NCBI GenBank assembly: GCA_951812535.1
Contig: CATOSK010000011.1
Location: forward strand, 219,084 to 283,083
DNA length: 64,000 bases
From: an uncultured Dehalococcoidia bacterium
GTDB taxonomy: Bacteria; Chloroflexota; Dehalococcoidia; Lucifugimonadales; UBA3495
Direction: 5' to 3'
Under the pieces are notes generated by a model, which saw nothing but the letters and a program-made list of their open reading frames with translations, did not search any database and had not been told where the DNA came from. The position numbers were made by a program, and so were the translations under genes. Shown here piece by piece: positions 1 through 10,012 of this stretch; the first letter of the stretch is position 1, and the number at the start of each line of letters is the position of its first letter.

Positions 1-1222
1 ACTGGCCTGGCTCGACGCGAAAGCTGACCCCGTCCAGGGCCCATTGGGGAGTCCTTCCCATTGCTGCCGCGGCATTCGCGTCTGCCGTGCGGAAGATTGT
101 ATGGGCCCCATAGTCCACCCGCACCGAGTCGAACTCAACCACGCCGGCCACGGCGGCCGCATCCAAATCGGCCGCGTCGGGCGCGTCGACAATATCCGGC
201 TCGGTGTCCAGGTAGCCGAAGATCCGCTCGAACAACGCCAGGGAAGCCTGCAATTCCACCGAAACCCTCAGCAGGGTTCCGATGGGAAAGTACAGCCTCG
301 ACTGCAGGGTGGTGAACGCGACGATGGTCCCTGCCGAAATGCCTTCCCGTCCCAGGCCCACCAGCAGGTAACCCGCCAGGACGTAGATAATCACGGGCGA
401 AACGGAGAAGAACCCCTGCATGATGGCCCAGACCACCTGGCCGGTCATCTGCCGCCTGATTACCAGGTTGGAGAGCCGTTGATTCTCCCGGTTGAATCGC
501 TGGACCTCATCATCCTGCCTGCCGAACAGCTTGGTCAGCATCACGCCGGATACCGATAGCGTTTCCTGGGTGATGGCGTTCATTTCGGCCCTGGACTGCT
601 GGACCTCCCTGGAAACCTCCCGGCGCTTCTTCCCCACCTTCTGCGTGATCACCGCAAAAAACGGGACAACCCCCAGGGCTACCAGGGTCAACTGCCACGA
701 CAACACCGCCATGGCAATGGCTGTGCTCACCAGGATAACTGCGTTGGAGATTACGTCGGTAACCGTGGTGGTCACCACGTTCTGCACACCGCCGACGTCC
801 TCGGATACCCGGGACTGGATTTCGCCGGTCCGGTTGCCGGTGAAGAAGCTGAGGGAGAGCCCCTGCAGGTGCTTGAACAAGCGGGCACGGAGGTCCCCCA
901 TCACCCGTTGGCCCACAGTGTTAGTCAGATAGGTCTGGGCAATGCCGATCGTGCTGGTCACGGCGGTTACACCCGCCATGATTCCGGCCAATATCCAGAG
1001 GAGGTTTAGGTTGGGCGTTCCCGACGCCGGAAACAGCGCATCATCGAACACAACCCGGATCAGCAGCGGGTTCGCCACGCCCAATCCTGCGGAAACGACA
1101 ATCAGGGCGCCCACCGCGATAACCTGGGGAAGATAGGGCCGGAAGGCCAGCGCAATCCGCCCCACCAACCCCCGGGATGCGATCAACTCCGGCTTGGACC
1201 CGGTTTCCGTTGAACCTGCCAT
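1..1222 (-). CDS. ABC exporter, fused permease/ATPase (3' part outside window)
   Basis: The minus strand reads open from an ATG at 1222 to the window edge, about 407 codons without a stop. The first ~320 residues form a six-helix ABC exporter membrane domain, with recognisable stretches such as GQRVMGDLRARLFKHLQGL and the coupling-helix region TGEIQSRVSEDV. A linker then leads into the start of the nucleotide-binding domain (VEFDSVRVDYG, followed by a short insertion and WALDGVSFRVEPGQ). Walker A and everything after it lie outside the window. Proteins of this kind are half-transporters that dimerise in the inner membrane and export drugs, lipids or peptides; the substrate cannot be told. The gene is divergent from the Fe-S oxidoreductase at 1374. 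A TATAAT box lies 6 nt before the ATG. Confidence 0.85.
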   Translation of the reverse strand, partial: MAGSTETGSKPELIASRGLVGRIALAFRPYLPQVIAVGALIVVSAGLGVANPLLIRVVFDDALFPASGTPNLNLLWILAGIMAGVTAVTSTIGIAQTYLTNTVGQRVMGDLRARLFKHLQGLSLSFFTGNRTGEIQSRVSEDVGGVQNVVTTTVTDVISNAVILVSTAIAMAVLSWQLTLVALGVVPFFAVITQKVGKKRREVSREVQQSRAEMNAITQETLSVSGVMLTKLFGRQDDEVQRFNRENQRLSNLVIRRQMTGQVVWAIMQGFFSVSPVIIYVLAGYLLVGLGREGISAGTIVAFTTLQSRLYFPIGTLLRVSVELQASLALFERIFGYLDTEPDIVDAPDAADLDAAAVAGVVEFDSVRVDYGAHTIFRTADANAAAAMGRTPQWALDGVSFRVEPGQ

Positions 1223-1228
1223 TAGTGG

Positions 1229-1234
1229 ATTATA
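1229..1234 (-). promoter_or_regulatory. TATAAT -10 box, probably giving a leaderless mRNA
   Basis: On the minus strand a perfect TATAAT is followed by six bases and then the ATG of the ABC exporter. Transcription from such a box would start at or next to the start codon, and no ribosome binding site is visible. A TTGCGG lies 21 bp upstream, too far for a good -35 box. Confidence 0.5.
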
Positions 1235-1373
1235 GCAACCTCAGCCAGCAGCGGCCCGCAAATTGGATTGGCGCAAGACCCCATGTTAAACTGGTACGCC
1301 GCATTGGGCGGCCTATTTCCCCGCCTGACCTATTTGTTTCCGGCTAGCGGGCAACACCCAGGAGCAGCTTTCC

Positions 1374-3428
1374 ATGGTCCCACCAGGCGACATCTTTGGC
1401 ATAATTCCAACCTGGGTGGGGGTGTACCTGACGCTCATAGTTGCCGCTGGCATATCCAGCTACATGATCTATCATCGCGTGTTCCGGCTGGTCCTGCAGG
1501 GCAAGGCCGCTGCTCGCTTCGACCGGCCCTGGGAACGACTCTCCGGCGCCGCCGCCATAGTGTTGGGACAACGCAAAGTCCTGCAGCGAGTCGGCACCAC
1601 CGACCCACGCAGCCGCAAGATTGATCTCGCCGGCCTCGGCCACGCCTCCATATTCTGGGGGTTCCTGTCCTTCACTCTCAGCTACGCCATCTTCATCTTC
1701 GGCAACTCCCTCTGGCACCCCTTCGCGGAAACCCTGCTCACCGGCATGGGCGTGAAGGTGTTTTCCATCTACCTGGACATCTTCGCCGTTGTCATCCTGG
1801 CAGCATTGATCTGGGGCATCGCCCGGCGGTGGCTGGCCAGGCCCCATCGCCTCAGCTTCGACCTGACCCGCAATCCCGACGCGGTTGTTGTCGTCGGCAT
1901 GACCGCCGCCCTGATGGTTGCAACTCTGCTGGTCCACGCCTTCTACGTTGCGGCGGAAGGAGAGGGGCCGGAGGCTTCAGTTATCGTAGGCGGTGTTATC
2001 GCCGGGTGGTTTGCCGCCGCGGGTCTGTCTGTGGCAGCGGCGTCCGCCCTCCAGGAAGTCTTCTGGTGGGTTCACCTGGCGATCATCCTGGGATTCGCTA
2101 TCTACATCCCCTTCTCCAAGCACATCCACATGGTGGCCGCGCCCCTCAACGCTTACTTCCGTTCCCTGGAGCCCAGGGGAACGCTGGAGACCATCGACCT
2201 GGAAAACGCCGAGCGCTTCGGGGCTGGACGGGTCCAGGACTTCACCTGGAAGCAACTCCTGGACGGGTACGCCTGCGCCGTATGCGGCCGCTGCTCTGAT
2301 GCCTGCCCCGCCAATTTCACGGGCAAGGTGCTTTCCCCGATGCACATCGTGGAGAACCTGAAGGAACACATGATAACCATCGGCCACCAGGGGCCGCGGA
2401 GCCCGGACCACGTCGAACCCCAGCCAATCATCGACCACGCCATCCCCGAGCAGGCCATCTGGGACTGCGTTTCCTGCGGGGCCTGCATGGAGGAATGCCC
2501 GGTGGTCGTGGAGCACGTCCCAACCATCATTGACCTTCGCCGCAACCTGGTGCTTGAGGAGTCCAAAATCCCCGAAACCGGGATGAACGCCCTGTTGAGC
2601 ATGGAGCAGAGAGGGCATCCCTGGCGCGGGACCCAGTTCTCCCGCACCGACTGGGCCCAGGGACTGGAAGTCCCCACAATGGCGGAAAACCCTGAGGCCG
2701 AAGTGCTGTTCTGGGTGGGATGCACCGCCGCCCTGGAACAGCGCAGCCAGGGCATCGCCCGCTCCATGGCCAAAGTCCTGAAGTCTGCGGGCGTCAACTT
2801 CGCCATCCTGGGCGAGGAGGAGACCTGCACCGGCGATCCGGCCCGGCGCATGGGCAACGAGTACCTCTTCCAGATCCTCGCCCAGCAGAACGTCGAAACC
2901 ATGAACCAGTACAACGTCCAGACGGTGGTCACCATCTGCCCCCACTGCTTCAACACCATCAAGAACGAGTATCCCCAGTTCGGGGGCAGCTACGAGGTGC
3001 TGCATTACAGCCAGTACGTCGACCGGCTCATCCAGCAGGGGCGGGTCAAACCCGTCCGAATGATGGATGCGACCGTGGCCTACCACGATTCCTGCTACCT
3101 GGGCCGCCACAACGGGGTCTACGACGAACCCCGCAACGTGGCCCGGGCCATCCCAGGGTTGAAGCTGGTGGAAATGGAGCCCCGCTGCCGCGAGCGCGGG
3201 TTCTGCTGCGGGGCCGGCGGGGGCCACATGTGGATTGAGGAAAGCCAGGGCGACCGCATCAACCACGTCCGCACCGATCACTTCCTGGAAACCGACGCCG
3301 ACACTGTCGGGGTTTCCTGCCCCTTCTGCCTCCAGATGATGACCGAGGGAATCCAGTCCAAGGGACGCGATGGAGAAAAGCAGGCCAGGGACGTCCTGGA
3401 AATCCTGGCGGACAGCCTGGAGGAGTGA
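1374..3428 (+). CDS. Membrane-bound Fe-S oxidoreductase, EtfD / HdrD-like
   Basis: This 684-residue protein joins an N-terminal membrane part (about residues 10-250, five or six hydrophobic helices resembling the NarI/HdrE type) to a soluble Fe-S part. Two 4Fe-4S ferredoxin motifs are visible, CAVCGRCSDACP at about residue 301 and CVSCGACMEECP at about 365. They are followed by two cysteine-rich CCG-type modules, one around ETCTGDPARR and one with FCCGAGGG near residue 611. This order is that of EtfD-type proteins, which pass electrons from electron-transfer flavoprotein (acyl-CoA oxidation) to membrane quinone; heterodisulfide-reductase-like roles are the alternative. The start is supported by AGGAG at 1360-1364. 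No etfAB lies next to it. Its stop overlaps the possible GTG start of the next gene by 4 bp. Confidence 0.85.
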   Translation: MVPPGDIFGIIPTWVGVYLTLIVAAGISSYMIYHRVFRLVLQGKAAARFDRPWERLSGAAAIVLGQRKVLQRVGTTDPRSRKIDLAGLGHASIFWGFLSFTLSYAIFIFGNSLWHPFAETLLTGMGVKVFSIYLDIFAVVILAALIWGIARRWLARPHRLSFDLTRNPDAVVVVGMTAALMVATLLVHAFYVAAEGEGPEASVIVGGVIAGWFAAAGLSVAAASALQEVFWWVHLAIILGFAIYIPFSKHIHMVAAPLNAYFRSLEPRGTLETIDLENAERFGAGRVQDFTWKQLLDGYACAVCGRCSDACPANFTGKVLSPMHIVENLKEHMITIGHQGPRSPDHVEPQPIIDHAIPEQAIWDCVSCGACMEECPVVVEHVPTIIDLRRNLVLEESKIPETGMNALLSMEQRGHPWRGTQFSRTDWAQGLEVPTMAENPEAEVLFWVGCTAALEQRSQGIARSMAKVLKSAGVNFAILGEEETCTGDPARRMGNEYLFQILAQQNVETMNQYNVQTVVTICPHCFNTIKNEYPQFGGSYEVLHYSQYVDRLIQQGRVKPVRMMDATVAYHDSCYLGRHNGVYDEPRNVARAIPGLKLVEMEPRCRERGFCCGAGGGHMWIEESQGDRINHVRTDHFLETDADTVGVSCPFCLQMMTEGIQSKGRDGEKQARDVLEILADSLEE

Positions 3429-4429
3429 ACGACCCCGCCATGACCGAGACCAGACCCTTCGCCCTCCTAGTTATACCCGACGACGAACCTCCGGTCCTTT
3501 CCGGCACCCCCTACGATGACAGGGCCCGGGCGCTTTCCTCGGAAACTTCCTGGCATTTCGACCGTCCCGCCGATGATCACGCGACTATCGCTCGCATCGG
3601 CGAAGCCGACGCCGTAATCAACATCCGCTCTTCCGTGCAGTTCCCCGAGAACGTGCTGGCGGCCTGCCCGAATCTGAAAATCCTGTCGATTTGGGGCACT
3701 GGCGTGGACCATGTGGACCTCGCCGCCGCCGAACGGCTGGGCATCACCGTTTCCAACACCCCTGCCTACGGCGCCCCCTACGTGGCGGAACACGCGCTCA
3801 CCCTGGCGCTGGCGGTATCGAGGCAGATCGTTGAAAACGACCGGTTCATCCGGGATGGCGGCTGGACCAGGGGCTTCATCGACGAGCTGTATGGAAAGAC
3901 GCTGGGCGTGGTTGGAACGGGAGCAATCGGCCAACGCCTGGTGCAGCTGGGACAGGGCATCGGCATGAACGTCATGGCCTGGACTCGCAGCGCCACCCCG
4001 GAACGCTCTGCCGAGTATGGGGTCGAGTTCGTCACCTTGGAAGAGTTGTTCGCCCGCTCCGACGTTGTCTCCCTCCATGTGACCCTGACTCCGGAAACCG
4101 AGAAGCTGATCGGCGAACCCCTCCTGGCCCTGATGAAGCCCACCGCCATCCTGGTCAACACCGCCCGGGGAGCGGTTGTGGACGAGGACGCGCTGCTCAC
4201 CGTCCTGCAGGAGGGCCGGATCGCCGGCGCCGGTCTGGATGTTTTCAAGGCCGAGCCGCTCCCGTCGGGACACCCCTTCAAGCACCTTCCCAATGTCACC
4301 CTGTCCGCGCACGTGGGAGGCATGGCATACAACGGAACGATGCGGGGACTGGAAATGTCGGTGGAAAACCTGGAAGCGTTCGCCGCCGGGCATCCGGTCA
4401 ACGTGGTTGCCCGCGGCTCACGCGGTTAG
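3425..4429 (+). CDS. D-isomer-specific 2-hydroxyacid dehydrogenase
   Basis: A 334-residue NAD(P)-dependent dehydrogenase of the D-lactate/phosphoglycerate dehydrogenase superfamily. The Rossmann motif GTGAIGQRL lies near residue 163. The catalytic Arg is in NTARGAVVDEDAL, the Glu in KAEPLPSGHP, and the His in LSAHVGG. It would interconvert a 2-keto acid and a D-2-hydroxy acid; the substrate is unknown. The GTG at 3425 overlaps the preceding stop (GTGA) but sits directly against the GGAGGA; an ATG at 3440, 14 nt after AGGAG, is an equally possible start. The overlap suggests co-transcription with the Fe-S oxidoreductase, perhaps coupling hydroxyacid oxidation to membrane electron transfer (inference). 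Confidence 0.85.
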   Translation: MNDPAMTETRPFALLVIPDDEPPVLSGTPYDDRARALSSETSWHFDRPADDHATIARIGEADAVINIRSSVQFPENVLAACPNLKILSIWGTGVDHVDLAAAERLGITVSNTPAYGAPYVAEHALTLALAVSRQIVENDRFIRDGGWTRGFIDELYGKTLGVVGTGAIGQRLVQLGQGIGMNVMAWTRSATPERSAEYGVEFVTLEELFARSDVVSLHVTLTPETEKLIGEPLLALMKPTAILVNTARGAVVDEDALLTVLQEGRIAGAGLDVFKAEPLPSGHPFKHLPNVTLSAHVGGMAYNGTMRGLEMSVENLEAFAAGHPVNVVARGSRG

Positions 4430-4459
4430 GACCCAGCGGCCCGTCCCGCCGCCGCTCCA

Positions 4460-4687
4460 GTGGACGTTTCCAGCCTCGGAAAATTGCTGGCCATTGCCGG
4501 AATCGCTGCGGTAGTGGCCGGTGTCGTCCTGATACTCGGGCCCAGGATTCCATGGTTGGGACGCATCCCTGGCGATTTGGTCATCCGGCGCGAGGGGTTT
4601 ACCTTGTTCTTTCCGCTGGCGTCCATAATTATCGTGAGCGTGTTGTTGACCATTGTGATTAACCTGTTTTTCCGGCTGTTCAAGTGA
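4460..4687 (+). CDS. DUF2905 family small membrane protein
   Basis: A 75-residue protein with two hydrophobic segments separated by the family hallmark GRIPGDLVIRREG. The length and motif match DUF2905 proteins, which are widespread and of unknown function. It starts at a GTG 30 bp after the dehydrogenase and precedes the alpha/beta hydrolase by 7 bp, so it probably belongs to the same transcript. Confidence 0.8.
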   Translation: MDVSSLGKLLAIAGIAAVVAGVVLILGPRIPWLGRIPGDLVIRREGFTLFFPLASIIIVSVLLTIVINLFFRLFK

Positions 4688-4694
4688 TGCTTGT

Positions 4695-5546
4695 TTGTTC
4701 GGAGCCCGACCCGTGCTCCGTCGCAGAAGGTTCATCGCCGCTGTTCTGCTGGCCGCCGTTTTATTGGGGGCCGTAGTGGCGGGGCTTTGGGGACAGCTGG
4801 AGCGGCGGTTTGTGTTTTTCCCCACCCGGGAGGTAGCGGCCACTCCGGCCGACTTCGGCGTGGAGTTCGAGGATGTTTACTTCCCCACGTCCGACGGATA
4901 CCGTCTGAACGGATGGTATATCCCCGGAAGGGGCGAAACGGTGTGGCTGTGGTTCCACGGTAACGGAGGTGACCTGGGACACCGAGCCGAGGAGATGGCC
5001 TTGTTCCATCACATGGTGGGGGCCAGCGTCTTCATCTTCGACTACCGGGGGTATGGCAAGAGCGAAGACCAACCCTCCGAGCATGGGACCTACCGCGACG
5101 CTCGGGCCGCGCTGGACTATCTGCAAGGAAGGTCAGACGCCTCGGGAAGGAGGACCGTCTACTTCGGACGGTCTCTGGGCGCTGCAGTGGCGGTCGAACT
5201 GGCGGTGGAGTTCCCTCCGGCAGGACTGGTCCTGGTGTCACCTTTCACGTCACTGCGGGACATGGCGAAGCTGTCCCACCCGCTGCTCCCCCTGGCGACC
5301 TGGGCCGCGGGAGGCCGCTACGACTCCACCGCCCGCATCGGATCGATTCACCGGCCCGTGCTCATCATGCACGGGGAGCATGACGAGATCGTGCCGGTAC
5401 AACAGGGGGAAGACCTGTTCCGGGCGGCGAACTACCCCAAGACCTTCCGGCTGCTTCCTGGCGCAGGGCACAACGATACCTACCACGCCGGCGGGGCGGT
5501 CTACTGGGAACAGTTGAAAGAATTTCTGCGCTCCCTCCCAGACTAG
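4695..5546 (+). CDS. Alpha/beta hydrolase, BEM46-like
   Basis: A 283-residue hydrolase with an N-terminal hydrophobic anchor (about residues 10-30) after an Arg-rich start, so it is probably membrane-tethered and faces outward. The HGNGG oxyanion motif, the nucleophile elbow GRSLGA (Ser near residue 160), the acidic residue in GEHDEIVP and the His in GAGHNDTY form a complete catalytic triad. This is the arrangement of BEM46/ABHD13-type serine hydrolases. The natural ester substrate cannot be inferred. The start may be TTG at 4695 or GTG at 4713; neither has a strong ribosome binding site. Confidence 0.8.
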   Translation: MFGARPVLRRRRFIAAVLLAAVLLGAVVAGLWGQLERRFVFFPTREVAATPADFGVEFEDVYFPTSDGYRLNGWYIPGRGETVWLWFHGNGGDLGHRAEEMALFHHMVGASVFIFDYRGYGKSEDQPSEHGTYRDARAALDYLQGRSDASGRRTVYFGRSLGAAVAVELAVEFPPAGLVLVSPFTSLRDMAKLSHPLLPLATWAAGGRYDSTARIGSIHRPVLIMHGEHDEIVPVQQGEDLFRAANYPKTFRLLPGAGHNDTYHAGGAVYWEQLKEFLRSLPD

Positions 5547-5595
5547 CAGCCGCACCCCTGGAACGAATGGGGCCTTCCAGTCGCCCAACGGACAA

Positions 5596-5889
5596 TCAAA
5601 CTCCGGAAAGAATCTCGGTGGACATTCCGAGAACGATCAAATCGGGACGGCTCTCCTCGACGAAGGCTGCGACATCTTCGAGGAGAGCCCGTGCCTTTTC
5701 CGGGTCGTTGGAGACGATGGCCACGACCAGGGTTAGCCCCTGGCGCCTGTTGTCCCCGCCTTCCTCTGAGACGGCGGCGTTGAACCGGGTGTGTACCCTG
5801 GAAACCAGCGACTTTGCCGCCTGGCGCCGGTCCTTCAGGCTGCGGGACATGGGGAGGCGAAGCTCCAGTCGGCCTACTGCAACGTGCAT
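5596..5889 (-). CDS. DUF503 family protein (YlxP-like)
   Basis: A 97-residue protein whose opening, HVAVGRLELRLPMSRSLKDRR, is the DUF503 signature (usually VGxLxxxLxxxxSLKxKR). DUF503 proteins are often encoded near rbfA and translation genes, but their function is not established. Here it stands alone, converging with the hydrolase at 5546. Confidence 0.8.
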   Translation of the reverse strand: MHVAVGRLELRLPMSRSLKDRRQAAKSLVSRVHTRFNAAVSEEGGDNRRQGLTLVVAIVSNDPEKARALLEDVAAFVEESRPDLIVLGMSTEILSGV

Positions 5890-5971
5890 GCGTTCCTCTG
5901 TTAGCGATGGCTTTGGGTTGCTGCGCCCGAGGGACGGGACGGATCGGCCGCAACCTTCGGGCCGAATCCGG

Positions 5972-6146
5972 CAGGGCTAGCGCATTCGAAAGATACCACC
6001 ATGAAGGTGCCGCAGCTTGGCGTCTATACGGCCCACTCTCAACTGTGGCGTTAGACAAGCTCCTGACTGTCCATCCCTCACTTTGTCCGGTGGGCGGCTG
6101 GATCGTGAATGTTGATAGGTCTTCAAGAACCCAATCGACTGCCCTG
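5972..6146 (-). repeat. MITE-like interspersed repeat, copy A
   Basis: One of four related 166-180 bp intergenic repeats (others at 9819, 17115 and 33935). In this copy the element reads on the minus strand, beginning CAGGGCAGTCG and ending CGCTAGCCCTG. The interior shares TTCTTGAAGAC, CCGCCCACCGGACAAAG and CGGCACCTTCATGGTGGTAT with the other copies. The ends are imperfect terminal inverted repeats sharing CAGGGC. No transposase is present, so any movement would need one supplied in trans. Confidence 0.75.
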
Positions 6147-6182
6147 GGCGAAATCGGGCAGGGTTGACCCGCCAAACGCTAC

Positions 6183-6197
6183 AATATAGATTATATT
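6183..6197. promoter_or_regulatory. Inverted repeat AATATA-GAT-TATATT upstream of rex
   Basis: A perfect 6-bp inverted repeat with a 3-bp spacer in an AT-rich patch, about 114 bp before the rex start. It could be part of a promoter (it contains TATA-like hexamers) or an operator. It does not match the known Rex consensus TTGTGAA-N-TTCACAA, so I do not call it a Rex site. Confidence 0.3.
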
Positions 6198-6310
6198 CCA
6201 ACGCGCTCGAACGGGTATCCGGTGGGGTGTGGCCACGGATGAGACCAAAAGGGCTTGGATGGCTTCCGCTGGTCCGGAGGGCCCCCGCTGGACAAGGAGG
6301 CGGTCAGCCT

Positions 6311-6967
6311 ATGGCCCATAGCTCTCCCGAACATTGGGACCAGGTCGCCACGGTCCCCGAGGTGGTGGTAACCCGCCTGCCTCAGTACGTGCGGGTACTG
6401 AAGGAACTGGCAGCCCAGGGCGTCCAGGTAGCCAACTCCCAGCAACTGGGCGAACATCTCCAGGTTACGCCGGCCCAGATCCGGAAGGACCTGAGCTACT
6501 TTGGACGGTTCGGCAAGCAGGGCAGAGGATACCACATCGGCACGCTGCTGGAGGAACTGCAGCATATCCTGGGGCTGAACGAACAGTGGAACGTGGCCGT
6601 GGTAGGAGTGGGGAGGCTCGGGAAGGCCATTCTCAGCTACCCCGGGTTCACTCCAGACGGTTTCCACATCGTGGCGGCGTTGGATAACAACCCGGAGCTA
6701 ATCGGCCAGGAAGTTGAAGGAGTCGCCGTCCGACCCATGGAGGACCTGCCTGGGGTGGTCCAGCAGCACAACATCCAGATTGCGGTGGTGGCAGTCCCCA
6801 GCCGGTTCACCCAGACGGTGATCGACAACCTCGTAGAATGCGGGGTTCGAGCGATCCTGAACTATGCCCCGATCTCGCCCCAAGTGCCGACGGGGGTCAA
6901 CGTCCGCAACATTGATCCGGTGCTGTCCCTCCAGTCCATGACCTATTTCCTGGCCAACGGGGGTTAG
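6311..6967 (+). CDS. rex: Redox-sensing transcriptional repressor Rex
   Basis: The 218-residue product has an N-terminal winged helix containing SQQLGEHLQVTPAQIRKDLS and GRFGKQGRGY, both typical of Rex. A Rossmann NAD(H)-binding domain follows, with VVGVGRLGKAI from about residue 96 and ALDNNPELIG. Rex homodimers bind operator DNA when NADH is low and release it when NADH rises, controlling respiration and fermentation genes. The ATG at 6311 is chosen because AAGGAGG (6294-6300) lies 10 nt upstream and the length fits the family; longer in-frame openings reach into the repeat region. It converges with atpC, whose stop lies immediately beyond its own. Confidence 0.92.
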   Translation: MAHSSPEHWDQVATVPEVVVTRLPQYVRVLKELAAQGVQVANSQQLGEHLQVTPAQIRKDLSYFGRFGKQGRGYHIGTLLEELQHILGLNEQWNVAVVGVGRLGKAILSYPGFTPDGFHIVAALDNNPELIGQEVEGVAVRPMEDLPGVVQQHNIQIAVVAVPSRFTQTVIDNLVECGVRAILNYAPISPQVPTGVNVRNIDPVLSLQSMTYFLANGG

Positions 6968-7423
6968 TTACTGGGGAGACCCGGGCGGAGGCTGCCCCAC
7001 TCCCGGTGGCCCGCCTGGACGGCGTCGGCGCCGGGCGATCCCCACCCTGACCTGGGCCCGTCGCAGCGAGCGCAAGGCCTCTTCCAACTGTTCGTCGGAT
7101 CCCCTGTTCCTGATCCGTTCCTGGGCCTGTTCGATGGCCTCCTGGGCACGTCGCTCATCGATTTCGTCGGATCGTTCAGCGGCATCGGCCAGGACGGTGA
7201 CCTTGTTGCCCAGCACCTCCATGAAACCGCCGGTAACGGCGAGATAGGCTTCCTCTCCGCCTTTCCGGATCAGCAGCTCGCCGGGCTGGAGAACGGTCAT
7301 CAAGGGAGCGTGGTGGGGCAGGATACCGAGTTGCCCCTCGATCCCGGGCGCAACCACGGCATCGACCTCGTCGGAGTAGACCTGCCGTTCCGCGGTGATT
7401 ATTTCCAACAACATCGGAGCCAT
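6968..7423 (-). CDS. atpC: F1 ATP synthase epsilon subunit
   Basis: The 151-residue protein has the epsilon beta-sandwich (EIITAERQVYSDEVDAVVAP, GQLGILPHHAPLMTVL) and the two-helix C-terminal domain (DERRAQEAIEQAQERI). Epsilon connects the rotor to the catalytic head and inhibits ATP hydrolysis. About 20 extra residues rich in Pro, Gly and Arg follow the usual end (RRRRRPGGPPGVG). It is the last gene of the operon; its TAA stop abuts the rex stop. Confidence 0.93.
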   Translation of the reverse strand: MAPMLLEIITAERQVYSDEVDAVVAPGIEGQLGILPHHAPLMTVLQPGELLIRKGGEEAYLAVTGGFMEVLGNKVTVLADAAERSDEIDERRAQEAIEQAQERIRNRGSDEQLEEALRSLRRAQVRVGIARRRRRPGGPPGVGQPPPGSPQ

Positions 7424-7433
7424 GTTCCGTTAC

Positions 7434-8858
<1,425 letters not shown>

Positions 8859-9722
8859 CTACCCTTCCAGGGCTATCTGCCCTCCAACCAGGTCCAGAAG
8901 TTCGTTGGTAATGCTGTCCTGCCGCAGCTTGTTCATCACCAGGGTCAGTTCCTCAGCCAATGAGTTAGCGTTGTCGGTGGCGCTGCGCATGGCCACCATC
9001 CGGGCCGACTGTTCGCTGGCCACTGCTTCCAGCATGGCGTGATAGACTTCCATGTCCACGAACTGGGGCAGCAACGTTCCCAGCACCGTCAGCGTATCAG
9101 GCTCGTAAATGTAGCCGGACCGTTGTGACGGTTCCAGCGGGGTTGGGTCGACGGGAAGCAGCTTCTCGACAACCGCCTGCTGGGACATGGTGGAAACGAA
9201 GCGGGCATAAACGAGGTACACTTCGTCCACTTCCCCCTGCTCGTAGGACTCGATGACCATGCTTGAAATAGGGGTGGTGTCGGTGAGGACCGGCCGGTCT
9301 CCGAGGTCGGTAAACACGGCCTGCACGTCCTGGCCGGAACGGACCATGAAGTCCCGCCCCTTTCGGCCCACCACCACCGTCCGCACCGGGGCCTCCTGGG
9401 CCAGGATGAACTGCGCCACCCGGCGGTTGACTGTGGAATGTAGCCCTCCCGCCAACCCGCGGTCAGGCGTGATGGCGACCACGCCGATCCGCTGCACCGG
9501 CCTCACCTGAAGCAGCGGGTGGCCCTGGGTGACTTCTTCGCTGGGCTGGGCGGCCAGATCGGCGATGACCTCGCGGATTTTTTCCGAATACGGACGCCCG
9601 GCGAGGGTCGCGTTCTGGGCGCGGCGCATCTTGGAAGCGGCCACCAGCGACATTGCGTTGGTGACCTTGCCGGTGTTCTGGACGCTGCGAATGCGCCTTC
9701 TGATGTCTCTGACGCTGGGCAT
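8859..9722 (-). CDS. atpG: F1 ATP synthase gamma subunit
   Basis: The 287-residue central-stalk subunit begins MPSVRDIRRRIRSVQNTGKV and contains TNAMSLVAASKMRRAQ, the N-terminal coiled-coil signature, and a matching C-terminal helix (LAEELTLVMNKLRQDSITNE). It rotates within the alpha3beta3 ring. Unlike the other gene junctions in the operon, it is separated from atpA by 290 bp that include a MITE-like repeat. Confidence 0.94.
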   Translation of the reverse strand: MPSVRDIRRRIRSVQNTGKVTNAMSLVAASKMRRAQNATLAGRPYSEKIREVIADLAAQPSEEVTQGHPLLQVRPVQRIGVVAITPDRGLAGGLHSTVNRRVAQFILAQEAPVRTVVVGRKGRDFMVRSGQDVQAVFTDLGDRPVLTDTTPISSMVIESYEQGEVDEVYLVYARFVSTMSQQAVVEKLLPVDPTPLEPSQRSGYIYEPDTLTVLGTLLPQFVDMEVYHAMLEAVASEQSARMVAMRSATDNANSLAEELTLVMNKLRQDSITNELLDLVGGQIALEG

Positions 9723-9818
9723 AGACTAACGCCTGTACTCGTCCTCTACTCTCTGTTTACCCTTGTCGCCCCAGGGCCCTTGCCCTCGGCTGATGCCGCC
9801 ATTTCGGCGCCGCAAACC

Positions 9819-9998
9819 AAGGGCTGTCCCATATGGAAAACACCACCATGTTGGTGCTGATCTTTGGTGCTTATAACTTCCGTCAACAACATTTGAATTG
9901 CGATAGCACCATGCCTGTGCACCCATCCGTTGCTCCCACTGGCCCGTGCACCGTGGATGTCAACGGAGCTTCAAGGGTTAAACCTTGATTGCTCCCTG
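9819..9998 (-). repeat. MITE-like interspersed repeat, copy D (inside the atp operon)
   Basis: The most diverged of the four copies, read on the minus strand. It retains CTTGAAGCTCCGTTGACATCCACGG-type left sequence (shown in parts), GGGCCAGTGGG and GTGGTGTTTTCCATATG, all aligning with copy B at 17115. The terminal inverted repeats are degraded. It occupies most of the atpA-atpG gap, so it lies in the transcribed region of the operon. Confidence 0.6.
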
Positions 9999-10012
9999 AT
10001 AGCCCCGGCTTC

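Noticed and set aside
1977..3281. A 434-codon minus-strand frame.
   Set aside because: Shadow of the Fe-S oxidoreductase, whose Cys motifs fix the coding strand.
6183..6197. Rex autoregulatory operator.
   Set aside because: The inverted repeat AATATA-GAT-TATATT does not match the Rex half-site TTGTGAA, so only an unassigned inverted repeat is reported.
6164..6310. An N-terminal extension of Rex.
   Set aside because: The extension has no family similarity and bypasses the AAGGAGG site before ATG 6311.
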